From NCBI GenBank assembly GCA_020049045.1, contig JAIFLN010000019.1:67609-103925 (forward strand): a DNA stretch of 36,317 nucleotides, given 5' to 3'. Of the stretch, positions 18,577 through 27,717 are shown in pieces. The position numbers and the translations under genes are program-made. Origin of the DNA: Spirochaetota bacterium. GTDB taxonomy: Bacteria > Spirochaetota > Spirochaetia > JABEVK01. Numbering within the stretch: the stretch's first letter is position 1; each line of letters starts with the position of its first letter. Under the pieces are notes generated by a model. The model had not been told where the DNA came from. It worked only from the letters and a program-made list of their open reading frames with translations, and did no database searches.

Positions 18577-19851
18577 TTACGACCTACGCAGAACTTCCAA
18601 CGGTCTCTCTTTTGCCGCTCTCTGAGCAGGCAACCAACTGGCAAGGACCGCCAGAAGAACCGAACCTAATCCTGCGGCTCCCAGAGCCCAGATGTCGAAT
18701 TTCACCGGTATAGTTTCGAGATAGAACGATGAATCCAACAAGTGGAAATTTCCCCCTGCGGCGAAGAGATTGACGATTGAATCTGCAAACCCGATCAGAC
18801 TGTTCACACTGAACGCTACCAAAAAACCGGAAACCATTCCAATGGTAGTACCCAACAGCCCCGAACATAAACCTAATACCAGGAACTGCATTCGGATCAA
18901 CTGATCAGTCGCACCCAGTGCTTTCAGAATCGCAGTCTCCTTGCGCCGTTCACCGACTATGGTGATCATGGCTGTGGAAACATTGACAGCTGCCACCAGA
19001 AGCACCAGACCCATAATAATGGCCAGCAGAACACGGGTCGCCTGGTAATTGAGGAACTGGCTCCGCCCTGTGGTTTGCCAGCTGACCGCCTGCCAAGAAG
19101 GACCCAAAGCTGCTCGAACCTTGTCCAGAAAAGCTGGTGTCTGGTCCAGAGAAAATTCTCCTTTGAGACCCCAAAAAAGAGGCTCTTCCCGGGGATCAAA
19201 GAGTGTCGACGTCAGTTCTAAGGGTGCGAACAACCAAAGTCGGTCCAATTCCTGGTACCCGACACTGACAACAGCGGAAATCCGGACCGTAGTCACACGA
19301 GGAACGGTCAGGTTTCCCCGGGAGCGAGTAGTCAGCAGTTTCAGTTCATCGCCTACGTGCAATCCCAACTTTCGGGCAGCCTCCTTACCGATCCAAACAC
19401 TCCGCGAATCTGGCATTACCAAGCTTCCCTGCAAGGCCTTGAGATAACGGGCGGCGCCGGCGTCAACGACCGGCCACCGAGGATCAATTCCTCGTACCGA
19501 AAGCCCAAGACGCCCCGAGGGAGAGTATGCAAGGGAAAAACCCTGCTGTTCGGGCCAGAGACTTTGGAAGCCGGGAACCTTTGACAGGGCGGTTTCGAGT
19601 CTTTCCCGAATGAGTTGGCGCTCTTCGCCCGGAACTGACAGCGACCAAACTTGAACGTGATAGAGAGCTGTTTCAATGGTCCTGGAAGAGATTCCTTCGA
19701 TCATTCCATCCGAAATGGAAAGAACGACGACCAATGGAACCAAACCGAGAGCCATGGCAAGGCTGCTGGAAATCAAGAATCGGGACTGAGTCTGGGCTCC
19801 TCGGGCTGTAAATGCTTTCCAGCCCAAATTCCAGGCGAGAAAGGGCTTCAC
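18577..19851 (-). CDS. LolC/LolE-like lipoprotein-releasing ABC transporter permease (FtsX fold)
   Basis: N-terminal TM, large periplasmic domain, C-terminal TMs with MITIVGERRKETAILKALGATDQLIRMQFLVLGL...SWLPAQRAAKERPLEVLRR. Confidence 0.9.
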   Translation of the reverse strand: MKPFLAWNLGWKAFTARGAQTQSRFLISSSLAMALGLVPLVVVLSISDGMIEGISSRTIETALYHVQVWSLSVPGEERQLIRERLETALSKVPGFQSLWPEQQGFSLAYSPSGRLGLSVRGIDPRWPVVDAGAARYLKALQGSLVMPDSRSVWIGKEAARKLGLHVGDELKLLTTRSRGNLTVPRVTTVRISAVVSVGYQELDRLWLFAPLELTSTLFDPREEPLFWGLKGEFSLDQTPAFLDKVRAALGPSWQAVSWQTTGRSQFLNYQATRVLLAIIMGLVLLVAAVNVSTAMITIVGERRKETAILKALGATDQLIRMQFLVLGLCSGLLGTTIGMVSGFLVAFSVNSLIGFADSIVNLFAAGGNFHLLDSSFYLETIPVKFDIWALGAAGLGSVLLAVLASWLPAQRAAKERPLEVLRRS

Positions 19852-20528
19852 ACAGGCTCCAGCTTGCCGCCGATCAGCTTCAGGACCCGGCCGGTCCTAC
19901 GGGCGAATTCGGGGTCATGTGTCACTAGCAAAAGACTCTTCCCTTCTCGGTCGACCAAGTCCAACAACAGATCTTGCACCGCCCTTGCGTGGCGGACGTC
20001 CAGGTTACCCGTCGGTTCGTCGGCGAGAATCAAGGCAGGATCGTTAATCAGCGCACGGGCCAAGGCAACACGCTGCCGTTCACCCCCCGACAGCTGATGC
20101 GGATAGTGATTACCCCTTTTCTCGAGTCCAACCAGGGCTATAAGCCGTTTTGCCCTATCCCAGGAATCCTTTTTGGCCACTCCCGCCAACCAGGAGGGGA
20201 GGGCGACATTCTCCAAGACTGAGAATTCCTTCAGGAGAAAATGAAATTGAAAAATTAGTCCCAAGGTGCGGGTTCTAACCTCGGACAAGGAACGCTCTGT
20301 TAGCGCTGCCGTCGCCCTGCCCCCGACCAAAACCTCTCCTGCGTCGGGTCGTTCGAGGGTGGCCGCCAAATGGAGCAGGGTGGTTTTTCCCGTCCCGGAC
20401 TCACCGACCACGGCTACAGCTTTACCCCTCTCGAGAGACCAGTCGAGGCCTTCAAAAAGCACAACCGATTCATCGGGCCCACCAAAGGCTTTATGGACAC
20501 CCCGAAATTCTAGCACGATGTCATTCAT
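19848..20528 (-). CDS. lolD: LolD-like ABC transporter ATPase
   Basis: MNDIVLEFRGVHKAFGG...VVGESGTGKTTLLHLAATLERPDAGEV...HQLSGGERQRVALARALINDPALILADEPTGNLD. Confidence 0.93.
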   Translation of the reverse strand: MNDIVLEFRGVHKAFGGPDESVVLFEGLDWSLERGKAVAVVGESGTGKTTLLHLAATLERPDAGEVLVGGRATAALTERSLSEVRTRTLGLIFQFHFLLKEFSVLENVALPSWLAGVAKKDSWDRAKRLIALVGLEKRGNHYPHQLSGGERQRVALARALINDPALILADEPTGNLDVRHARAVQDLLLDLVDREGKSLLLVTHDPEFARRTGRVLKLIGGKLEPV

Positions 20529-21745
20529 TCGCTTTTCAAGACCTCCGCAACGGGTATTCTGGTAACACCGGCTGAGGCAAGCCACGCAGCCCCTGTAGAA
20601 GAGATGACACAGGCCAGAGCAATCAAGAAAACTTCGGGGACTAAAATCCTAGCAGGTAAGGCTGGCAAATAAAACGCCTCAGAGGAGAGAAGGTCCAGCG
20701 AGCCAAAACTCCAGGCGAGAGCCAGTCCTAAGACCGTCCCCGCGAGGGCTGCCCCCACACCAACCAACAGCCCCTCAACGGCAAAGACCATCCGAAGGCG
20801 GCGCGGACGGACACCCACAGCGGCCCAAAGAGCCAAATCTTCTCGATGTTCGGTGACGGCTCGTTTCTGACTGAAATAAATATTGACTCCAACAACAAAG
20901 AAAATAAGACCCACCAGAACCATCATCACGGCTTTTTCCGTCCTGAGGGCACCAAAAAAGGCGGTGTTGTAGTCTCGCCAGGTTGTGATTTCTGTTGACG
21001 GTCGCCCCAGCTTTCTGGCAAGGTCTGAAGCCGCAATTCTATCTGCGTTTCCATCCACTAGCTTGATCGCGTAAAAAAAATCTTCGGGGCCGGAAAAAAA
21101 GGCCCGAGTATCGTCGAGGTTTCCAATAATCCAACCGGCATCGATCTCATAATAGCCTGTCGAGAAGGTGCCTGTGACCGTCAAGTCAACAAGACGGGGT
21201 TTCAGTAGGGAAAACTCCGATCCGGAAAGGGCTGTGAGGTGTATGCGGTCACCGGGTAAAACACCCAGGGATCGGGCCAGTTCGGTTCCCAACAGTGCTT
21301 CACCGCGAAACGGCAGTCGGGAGGTTCCCAGTTCAGGGTGTCCCAAACCAAGTCGTCGTGCAAATCCCGGATCACTCTCGAGGGCTTCCGGGGCAAATCC
21401 CCGCAGAATGGCACCCCGTCGCAGCCCTTGAGTCGAGGCGACCAGGGTCTGTCCTTCGGTTGTCGGAGTTACTGACCGCACACCGGGGTAGCTTCGGACA
21501 AGAGTCTCGGCATCCGGTGCAGGCAAATTATCGCCGGGAGTCCAGCGCAGATGGCTGGAGGAGAGTTCAATCAGACTCTCAATAAAGGTAAGTTGAAATC
21601 CATTCATAACAGCCAAGACTGCGTTCAGTGTCAGCACACCGACGGCTAAACCAACCAACGAAAGAAGCGGAGCTCCCACACGCCGGTGTTTTCGCCGGCT
21701 TCCGAGATACCGCCGCGCCAAAAAAAGTAGGGGAAATCCGTTCAT
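20525..21745 (-). CDS. LolC/LolE-like lipoprotein-releasing ABC transporter permease
   Basis: MNGFPLLFLARRYLGSRRKHRRVGAPLLSLVGLAVGVLTLNAVLAVMNGFQ...; ATGA-type overlaps with neighbours. Confidence 0.9.
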   Translation of the reverse strand: MNGFPLLFLARRYLGSRRKHRRVGAPLLSLVGLAVGVLTLNAVLAVMNGFQLTFIESLIELSSSHLRWTPGDNLPAPDAETLVRSYPGVRSVTPTTEGQTLVASTQGLRRGAILRGFAPEALESDPGFARRLGLGHPELGTSRLPFRGEALLGTELARSLGVLPGDRIHLTALSGSEFSLLKPRLVDLTVTGTFSTGYYEIDAGWIIGNLDDTRAFFSGPEDFFYAIKLVDGNADRIAASDLARKLGRPSTEITTWRDYNTAFFGALRTEKAVMMVLVGLIFFVVGVNIYFSQKRAVTEHREDLALWAAVGVRPRRLRMVFAVEGLLVGVGAALAGTVLGLALAWSFGSLDLLSSEAFYLPALPARILVPEVFLIALACVISSTGAAWLASAGVTRIPVAEVLKSE

Positions 21746-22689
21746 GGTGTCCGTTCCCGAACAACTCTTCCGTTCTGATAATAGGATTCCTTGACCCGTC
21801 TGCCATTCTCCCATTGTTCGATCAAAAACAATGTTCCTTTATCGTAGAGATTTACTGTGATCTTTTCACCTTCCCGGGTCAATTCTTCTTGGACAAGAAC
21901 CCCGTTTTCTTTCAGAGTGGTCCAAAGAGTCCCGTCGTCCTTGTATTCATAAGTCCAATGAGCTTCGGGACGAGGGATCATCGTAAGAGCCTGTTCAACA
22001 CGACCTTTTGCATCATAAACCCAACGTTGATTCCGCACGACAACACCTTTGAGGGTGACGGTCTCCTCCATGACCTTTCCCAGAGCATTGAGCTGGCGCT
22101 TTTCTACTTTGTCTGTTGAAAAATCTCTCTGAGTCTCCTGAGAAGCTCCAGCCTCCAACCATTCGGTAACCCGGCTCACAAGAGTTTCGGTTCCCTTCAT
22201 CAGGAATTCTTCCGTTCGTCCCGGAAGTCCGTACCATTCACGGTGTTCTCCCTGCGCTTTGGCTTCTTCGTCTGCACTCCAGATGACACTGAGAGTCTTG
22301 GTTGCGCCGTAGACCCAAGCGGCTTCTGCTATTGGGCCAGCAGGTCCGTTACGCTCCAACCGCCGCAGGCTGCCATCGGGCCAATGGTATAGCAAATCCG
22401 TAAACAACAGTTTTTCTCTGGAATCTCGGACGGTTCGTTGGATCAGGACACGGTTCTGAAATTTCAGATCGGCCGTCTCGAGCGGCTGCCCATCGAGAAA
22501 ACTGATTTCACGAACAGGAAGGCTTGATCCAGGATCGAATAAAACCTCCCAGATTCTTTTTCCGTCTCGAAGGTCCCGAACAACCAAGACCCGACCCGAG
22601 GAATCGAAATCAAGTTGCCGAACCGTTTCCGAGTCAGCTCCCGCTGGAGAAAGAAAAAGGACAAGAAAGAAAAAAACCGGTAGCCTCAT
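21742..22689 (-). CDS. Secreted hypothetical protein with YD/MORN-like tandem strand segments
   Basis: Signal peptide MRLPVFFFLVLFLSPAGAD; repeated W/Y-x-x-G/D segments (WVYDAKGRVEQ, WTYEYKDDGTLWTTL, IEQWENGRRVKESYYQNGRVVRER). Confidence 0.75.
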   Translation of the reverse strand: MRLPVFFFLVLFLSPAGADSETVRQLDFDSSGRVLVVRDLRDGKRIWEVLFDPGSSLPVREISFLDGQPLETADLKFQNRVLIQRTVRDSREKLLFTDLLYHWPDGSLRRLERNGPAGPIAEAAWVYGATKTLSVIWSADEEAKAQGEHREWYGLPGRTEEFLMKGTETLVSRVTEWLEAGASQETQRDFSTDKVEKRQLNALGKVMEETVTLKGVVVRNQRWVYDAKGRVEQALTMIPRPEAHWTYEYKDDGTLWTTLKENGVLVQEELTREGEKITVNLYDKGTLFLIEQWENGRRVKESYYQNGRVVRERTP

Positions 22690-23555
22690 TCTTCGCCAAG
22701 AAGCCCGTCAAGAAAGATTTCCACATCGAAGGGGTGGAAATCCTGCGGTTTTTCACCTGTGCCCCAAAAAGCAAACGGCAGGCCCAACTCCCGACTGACG
22801 GCGACGGCGATTCCCCCTTTTCCTGAGGAATCGTATTTTGAAAGGACGACTGCGTCGACACCTACCGCTTCGTGAAAAACCTGTGCCTGTTGAAAGGCAT
22901 TTTGTCCTGTGGTTGCATCCAGAACCAAGATCTTCTGATAAACACCACCACACTTCTCCCGTGCGATTTTGTCGATCTTTTGTAATTCTTTGACTAGATT
23001 GGCTTTGTTGTGGAGACGACCGGCTGTGTCTGCCAAAACTACGCGATCACCCTGTGCCTGGGCACTCTCGAGTGCATCATAAAGCACTGCACCGGGATCA
23101 GCACCATGCTTTTGAGCCACCACCCGTAAATTCTGCCGCTGTCCATGGAGTTGCAGCTGTTCAGCCGCTGCAGCCCGAAAGGTGTCACCCGCAGCGAGCA
23201 CCACAGGACCGCGTCCTTGCGTCCCCAGCCAGAATGCCAGTTTGGCAAGACTGGTTGTTTTACCGACACCATTGACACCTAAAAAAAGATACAGGTTGAG
23301 TGAGTCGGGATGGTATTCCAATGGTTTAATTCGAATCAACGGACGTAACATATCTTTGAGAGCTACGAAAAGCTCCTGTTTTGACTTTAGCTTCTGCGAC
23401 CGGGCAATAACCCTCAGCTCTGCCGTGAGAAAAGAAGCTGTCTTATAGCCAAGGTCTGCCTCGATCAACAGATCTTCAATGGCTTCGAAAGCCTCATCGC
23501 TGCCGCCGCCGAAGAACAGGTCCTTGAGTTTTTGGAACAAACCTTTTTTCTGCAT
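22686..23555 (-). CDS. ftsY: Signal recognition particle receptor FtsY
   Basis: FLGVNGVGKTTSLAKLAFWL, LAAGDTFRAAAAEQLQ, LADTAGRLHNKANLVKEL, LSKYDSSGKGGIAVAVSRELGLPFAFWGTGEKPQDFHPFD. Confidence 0.97.
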   Translation of the reverse strand: MQKKGLFQKLKDLFFGGGSDEAFEAIEDLLIEADLGYKTASFLTAELRVIARSQKLKSKQELFVALKDMLRPLIRIKPLEYHPDSLNLYLFLGVNGVGKTTSLAKLAFWLGTQGRGPVVLAAGDTFRAAAAEQLQLHGQRQNLRVVAQKHGADPGAVLYDALESAQAQGDRVVLADTAGRLHNKANLVKELQKIDKIAREKCGGVYQKILVLDATTGQNAFQQAQVFHEAVGVDAVVLSKYDSSGKGGIAVAVSRELGLPFAFWGTGEKPQDFHPFDVEIFLDGLLGEE

Positions 23556-23564
23556 GGATCCATC

Positions 23565-24953
23565 CTACGGGAGGGAGGCTTGGGCCACGCCCAGGTAGTC
23601 CCCGAGTTCGAACATCATCCAGACAAAAACTCCCGAGGTCAAGAGAACGGTGGCGGTATAGCCAACAGCACCGCCGTAGTACAGAGCCACGGCATGATCG
23701 TAGGTTTTCCGGTTGCCACCCAGGGCATAGAGGTTGACTAAGTTCCACTGCTCCTCTGTCCAGGCAGCGGTGAAAGAAGCGGAGGCCAAGCTGGCTCCGA
23801 AAGCCGCCACAGTCCAGTAAAAACGGTCCTTTGCCTCAAGCACCGGCCTTCGAATGACAGGAAGTACGAGGACTCCGAGGGAGGGTGAGGCTGTGTCAGG
23901 CCCTATCTCCCAGACCAACGTTTCCATTCCGGGAATCTGGGCTCGTACACGGGAAGTGGCCAGAGGGCGGTCAATCGTCTGAGGGGAAGGTCCCAGGTAG
24001 CGGCTGTCGAGGTACAGTTCTGCTCCGCTTGGAAGTGTTTCAAGAACCAGAGGTTCGGCGGCACTCTCGCCAGATTCCAAAGTGATGAGTTTCTGCTTTC
24101 CCTCATCGAGTACAACTGTCATGGTCCTTTCGGGTTTGGCTGGGGACTGAATGACGAACGACAACTCACCTGGTTCCGCAACGTCCGTAGCCCAGGGCAG
24201 CGGATGCCACAGACCCCCAATTTGGACTCGGGTTCCAGAAACGGGCGACTGGATCACCAAACCAGCCCAGGCCCGTCCCAGGAGACTGCTGCGAAACGCT
24301 CCTGAGGCTTCAGTCATCCGTTCATCGGCTTCATCGGCTGCAAAACTTCCCTCCCAGCGGGCCAATACCCGTTCTTCCAAGGTGCTGTAAAACTCAATTC
24401 TGGCCTGGAGGTAACCGGCGACAGAACGGAACTCCCCTGTTACAAGGTAATGGGCTCGACTAAGCTTCAACAGGTCGGAGCGATCTCGATGGATCCAGGG
24501 CAGACCCTCGCGGCCCTGCGCCCAGGCGGCCTTGAGCGGAAGCAACGGGGCAAAGGCCGGTTCAGGAATTGGCTCTTGCTCCAACAGAAGCAACTTAGAC
24601 TCGATGCCCTTCAGAGTCTTTTCTGCACCATCTTTCTCAGAGATGGACAAAACGGAAGTCAGCCGCTTTTTGTCCAGGTCAAGCATCAATCGGCTGGCCT
24701 GCTGCTGCAACGCCCGTCGGGAACTCTCCAGAAATTTCTGACGAAAGGCTGAGGATTCGGCCGAAGTCACCCGATGTCCGGGCAGAGTGTTCCAGCCTCG
24801 CACCAATAGTTGGGGAAGCCGGGACTTCCATTCCCCCTGCCCTTCGAACTCCCCCAGAGCCCAAATCAGTTCCTTGGGTTCAGTCTGGGCTCCGGCAAGG
24901 CTGGTCACAAGAACCAGAAGAACTGCCAGAAGCCATTTGCTAGAGGTCGTCAT
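23565..24953 (-). CDS. Secreted PEGA-domain-like protein
   Basis: Signal peptide MTTSSKWLLAVLLVLVTSLAGAQ; VLETLPSGAELYLDSRYLGPSPQTIDRPLATSRVRAQIPGM resembles PEGA; C-terminal TM segments. Confidence 0.72.
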   Translation of the reverse strand: MTTSSKWLLAVLLVLVTSLAGAQTEPKELIWALGEFEGQGEWKSRLPQLLVRGWNTLPGHRVTSAESSAFRQKFLESSRRALQQQASRLMLDLDKKRLTSVLSISEKDGAEKTLKGIESKLLLLEQEPIPEPAFAPLLPLKAAWAQGREGLPWIHRDRSDLLKLSRAHYLVTGEFRSVAGYLQARIEFYSTLEERVLARWEGSFAADEADERMTEASGAFRSSLLGRAWAGLVIQSPVSGTRVQIGGLWHPLPWATDVAEPGELSFVIQSPAKPERTMTVVLDEGKQKLITLESGESAAEPLVLETLPSGAELYLDSRYLGPSPQTIDRPLATSRVRAQIPGMETLVWEIGPDTASPSLGVLVLPVIRRPVLEAKDRFYWTVAAFGASLASASFTAAWTEEQWNLVNLYALGGNRKTYDHAVALYYGGAVGYTATVLLTSGVFVWMMFELGDYLGVAQASLP

Positions 24954-26071
24954 CCCCGCCGGGTGTCGCCAAGGTGTTCTCCCAGGCAGAGCGGAGATAA
25001 TCCTCCATAAAACCGTCGATGTCTCCATCCATCACATTCTGGACTTGACCAACCTCATGCTTGGTCCGATGGTCTTTGACCATGGTGTATGGCTGAAACA
25101 CATAGCTTCGAATCTGAGAGCCCCACTCGATCGCCTTCTTATCTGCACTGTATTTGGCCATTTCCTTGTCTTGTTCAGCCTTGTAGAACTCGTACAGCCG
25201 ACTCTTGAGAATACTCATGGCCGTTGCTTTGTTCTTGTGCTGGGACCGTTCGTTCTGACACTGAACCACGATACCCGTGGCCAAATGGGTCAAGCGCACC
25301 GCCGAATCGGTCTTGTTGACGTGCTGGCCACCGGCTCCTTGGGCCCGATAGGTATCGATCCGGAGGTCATCGGGTTTGATTTCCACTTCGATGGTATCGT
25401 CAATTACAGGATGGACCGCCACCGAGGTAAAACTCGTGTGCCGTCGTGCAGCCGAATCAAAGGGACTGATCCGGACCATCCGGTGAACACCATGTTCGCT
25501 CTTGAGAAAGCCGTAGGCGAAATCCCCGGTGATTTGCAGCGTGGCTGACTTGACTCCGCCTTCCGCTTCCAGCAGATCTACCACCTCCACCTTGAATTTC
25601 CGACGTTCAGCCCACCTGGTATACATGCGCAGAAGCATGGATGCCCAATCGCAACTTTCTGTCCCTCCGGCTCCCGCATGAATGTCCACAAAAGCGTCGA
25701 ACCGGTCCGCCTCACCCGACAGGAGTTCTAGGACTCGTCGCGATTCGTACTGTTCCCGAACCTTTTTCAGCAGATCCTTGATCTCACTTTCCAAACTCTG
25801 GTCACCTTCGGCCATCGCAAGCTCAAACAAAGCTTGAAGGTCCTCCAGATCCCGAAGCAGAACAACCCACGGGTCAATGCGGTCTTTGAGCCTCTTAATG
25901 CCAGTCATGACTTTCTGAGCTCGCTCCTGATCGGTCCAAAAAGAGGGGTCGTGGGTCATCGACTCCTGGTCGGCGATCTGTTGGCGGATGACGTCGGGGT
26001 CAAAGACGCCTCCAGGTATCACGGATATCTTTTTCGAGAATAGAGATCGGGGATTGAAGGTCTTCGAGCAT
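24940..26071 (-). CDS. prfB: Peptide chain release factor 2 with programmed +1 frameshift
   Basis: ORF 24940..26022 contains GAGGTESCDWASMLLRMY and RAQGAGGQHVNKTDSAVRLTH. A 23-codon 0-frame begins at ATG 26071 (MLEDLQSPISILEKDIRDTWRRL) and ends at CTT-TGA-C (TGA 26002..26000); GGAGG lies 3 nt before CTT. Confidence 0.96.
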
Positions 26072-26088
26072 GAGGAAACTCCTGTGAT

Positions 26089-26361
26089 CTAAGGTTTAAG
26101 GACGGTACGCTTCCACTTCTTTCCCTCAAGAGCCGTAATGACCAGGGTGTTTTCCAAGGGAAACTGATACAGCCTCAGCGTGTCGTAAAAATCCGTGAGC
26201 TTGTCAACTTCGAGTTTCAGCCGGGCCAGATTCTTCTCCGAAAGACTCGAAGTCTCGTAGAGATTTTTCTGTACCTTTCGAAAACCGTACTGGAGCAGGA
26301 GGTGATCCACCTTGATCCGACTGTCTTCGTTACCGTAGTCACAGGCCGCCGAAACAAACAT
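26089..26361 (-). CDS. Orphan Cas2-like (Cas2/VapD-superfamily-like) small protein
   Basis: MFVSAACDYGNEDSRIKVDHLLLQYGFRKVQKNLYETSSLSEKNLARLKLEVDKLTDFYDTLRLYQFPLENTLVITALEGKKWKRTVLKP; Cas2-like D..., R..., YGFR.VQ...YE and D.LR.Y pattern. No cas1 or array in the window. Confidence 0.6.
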   Translation of the reverse strand: MFVSAACDYGNEDSRIKVDHLLLQYGFRKVQKNLYETSSLSEKNLARLKLEVDKLTDFYDTLRLYQFPLENTLVITALEGKKWKRTVLKP

Positions 26362-26367
26362 GGGTCC

Positions 26368-26397
26368 AATGTAGGGCCTGGGGTGTGGCTCTGTCAA
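26368..26397 (-). promoter_or_regulatory. Putative promoter of the Cas2-like-prfB operon, implying a leaderless transcript
   Basis: TTGACA-18 nt-TACATT then only 6 nt (GGACCC) to ATG 26361; overlaps the TTG start used in the ORF track. Confidence 0.5.
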
Positions 26398-26466
26398 ATG
26401 GGATTGATTTTTCGCCTCTCCTGTCGATAAATGAAGAGTACAAATCCTTTTTCGACGGAGTGCTTG

Positions 26467-27717
26467 GTGAAAACGGTCCGAATCGCCCTGTTTTCGATAC
26501 TCGTCTCACTGGTTTCTGCGCTCTGGGCTCAAGAAGGAGTTGCCTACGTGTCGCGGTTAGCGGCTCAAGCAACCGCACAGAGTGTGATCTTGACCTGGAA
26601 AGACGCGGAGGGGTATGCGGGTGCCCAGTACGAGGTCTGGCGATCTGATAAAGAGATTGTGAAAGATAGCTTGTCAAAAGCAAAACTGCTGTCGACGGTG
26701 AAAGCCGGAGTCGAAGCTTTCGAAGATACCACCGTTACAACACCGTCCTTCTACCTCGTACTATTGAAAGACAACCAGGGCAATCGAAAGGGCTTCTATA
26801 TCCCCTATCGGAACAAGACAACGGTTGCTGTAAAACCCGACAGCACAGCGCAAGCAAGCACAGCCAAGATCAAGGTCGGTGCAGTAACCTACGCCAATCC
26901 CCAGGTGCTGATTCCCTTTTCAGCGGTTCCCTCAGATCGGAAACTCGTTGTTTTCCGGCGAGCCTCTGCCATAAGGGCACTGGCAGATCTTAAGGATGCA
27001 ACACTCCTTGGCAATACCACGGGAGCACAGACCCCTTACCATGACACCCCGGCTCCTGGTTTGGAGTTTTATTATGCAATACTCGACGCACAAGCTTTTG
27101 CGGATGGCAGGGCTGATGCGTTTCAAACAGAAAACACCACCGAGTTCCCAGCTGGATTCCCTCTTGTAGCCATACCTGCCGAAATCAAAGCCTCCTCTCT
27201 CGACAGCACCCTCCGACCTGGTATCAACCTCTCAACGAGGGCATTACCGCTTCCAAGACTGCAGTTTGGCACCGAACCAGAATCGGGAGTCCCCTTGGTT
27301 CCCACTGCCTATGAACCCATTCCCTCGACGGTGCTTCCACATGAGGCCGAGGCAGCCCTGCGCCGGTGGTCCAAAGCTACCCCATCCGGGCAGTCCCTCC
27401 CTCCCCAAATCGTTCTCCCTGAGGAACGCTCTGCAGTTCAGGAAGGCGCAGCGCGATACTTGGTTCAAATCCAGAAGGCCTATCTTGAACCTAAGGACTG
27501 GAAAGGTGCGGTGGATGCCCTTGAGAATGTCCTGAAACTAAGCCTGGATGAACGAACTGAGGCCCGGGCACGGTTTTATCTTGGCGAATCTCTTGCAAAC
27601 CTGAAGGAATACAGGAAGGCCTTTGTCGAATTTTTGGCAGCGAGGGTCTCCTACCCGAGCGAGACCCGTCCTTTCCTCGAAGCTCTCTTCAATCTTCTTG
27701 ATTCAGAGACAGACTGA
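26467..27717 (+). CDS. Secreted hypothetical protein (FnIII-like N-terminal region, TPR-like C-terminus), GTG start
   Basis: GTG at 26467 with GGAG 5 nt upstream; VKTVRIALFSILVSLVSALWAQEG signal peptide; VILTWKDAEGYAGAQYEVWRSDK; C-terminal ALENVLKLSLDERTEARARFYLGESLANLKEYRKAFVEFLAA. Confidence 0.75.
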   Translation: MKTVRIALFSILVSLVSALWAQEGVAYVSRLAAQATAQSVILTWKDAEGYAGAQYEVWRSDKEIVKDSLSKAKLLSTVKAGVEAFEDTTVTTPSFYLVLLKDNQGNRKGFYIPYRNKTTVAVKPDSTAQASTAKIKVGAVTYANPQVLIPFSAVPSDRKLVVFRRASAIRALADLKDATLLGNTTGAQTPYHDTPAPGLEFYYAILDAQAFADGRADAFQTENTTEFPAGFPLVAIPAEIKASSLDSTLRPGINLSTRALPLPRLQFGTEPESGVPLVPTAYEPIPSTVLPHEAEAALRRWSKATPSGQSLPPQIVLPEERSAVQEGAARYLVQIQKAYLEPKDWKGAVDALENVLKLSLDERTEARARFYLGESLANLKEYRKAFVEFLAARVSYPSETRPFLEALFNLLDSETD

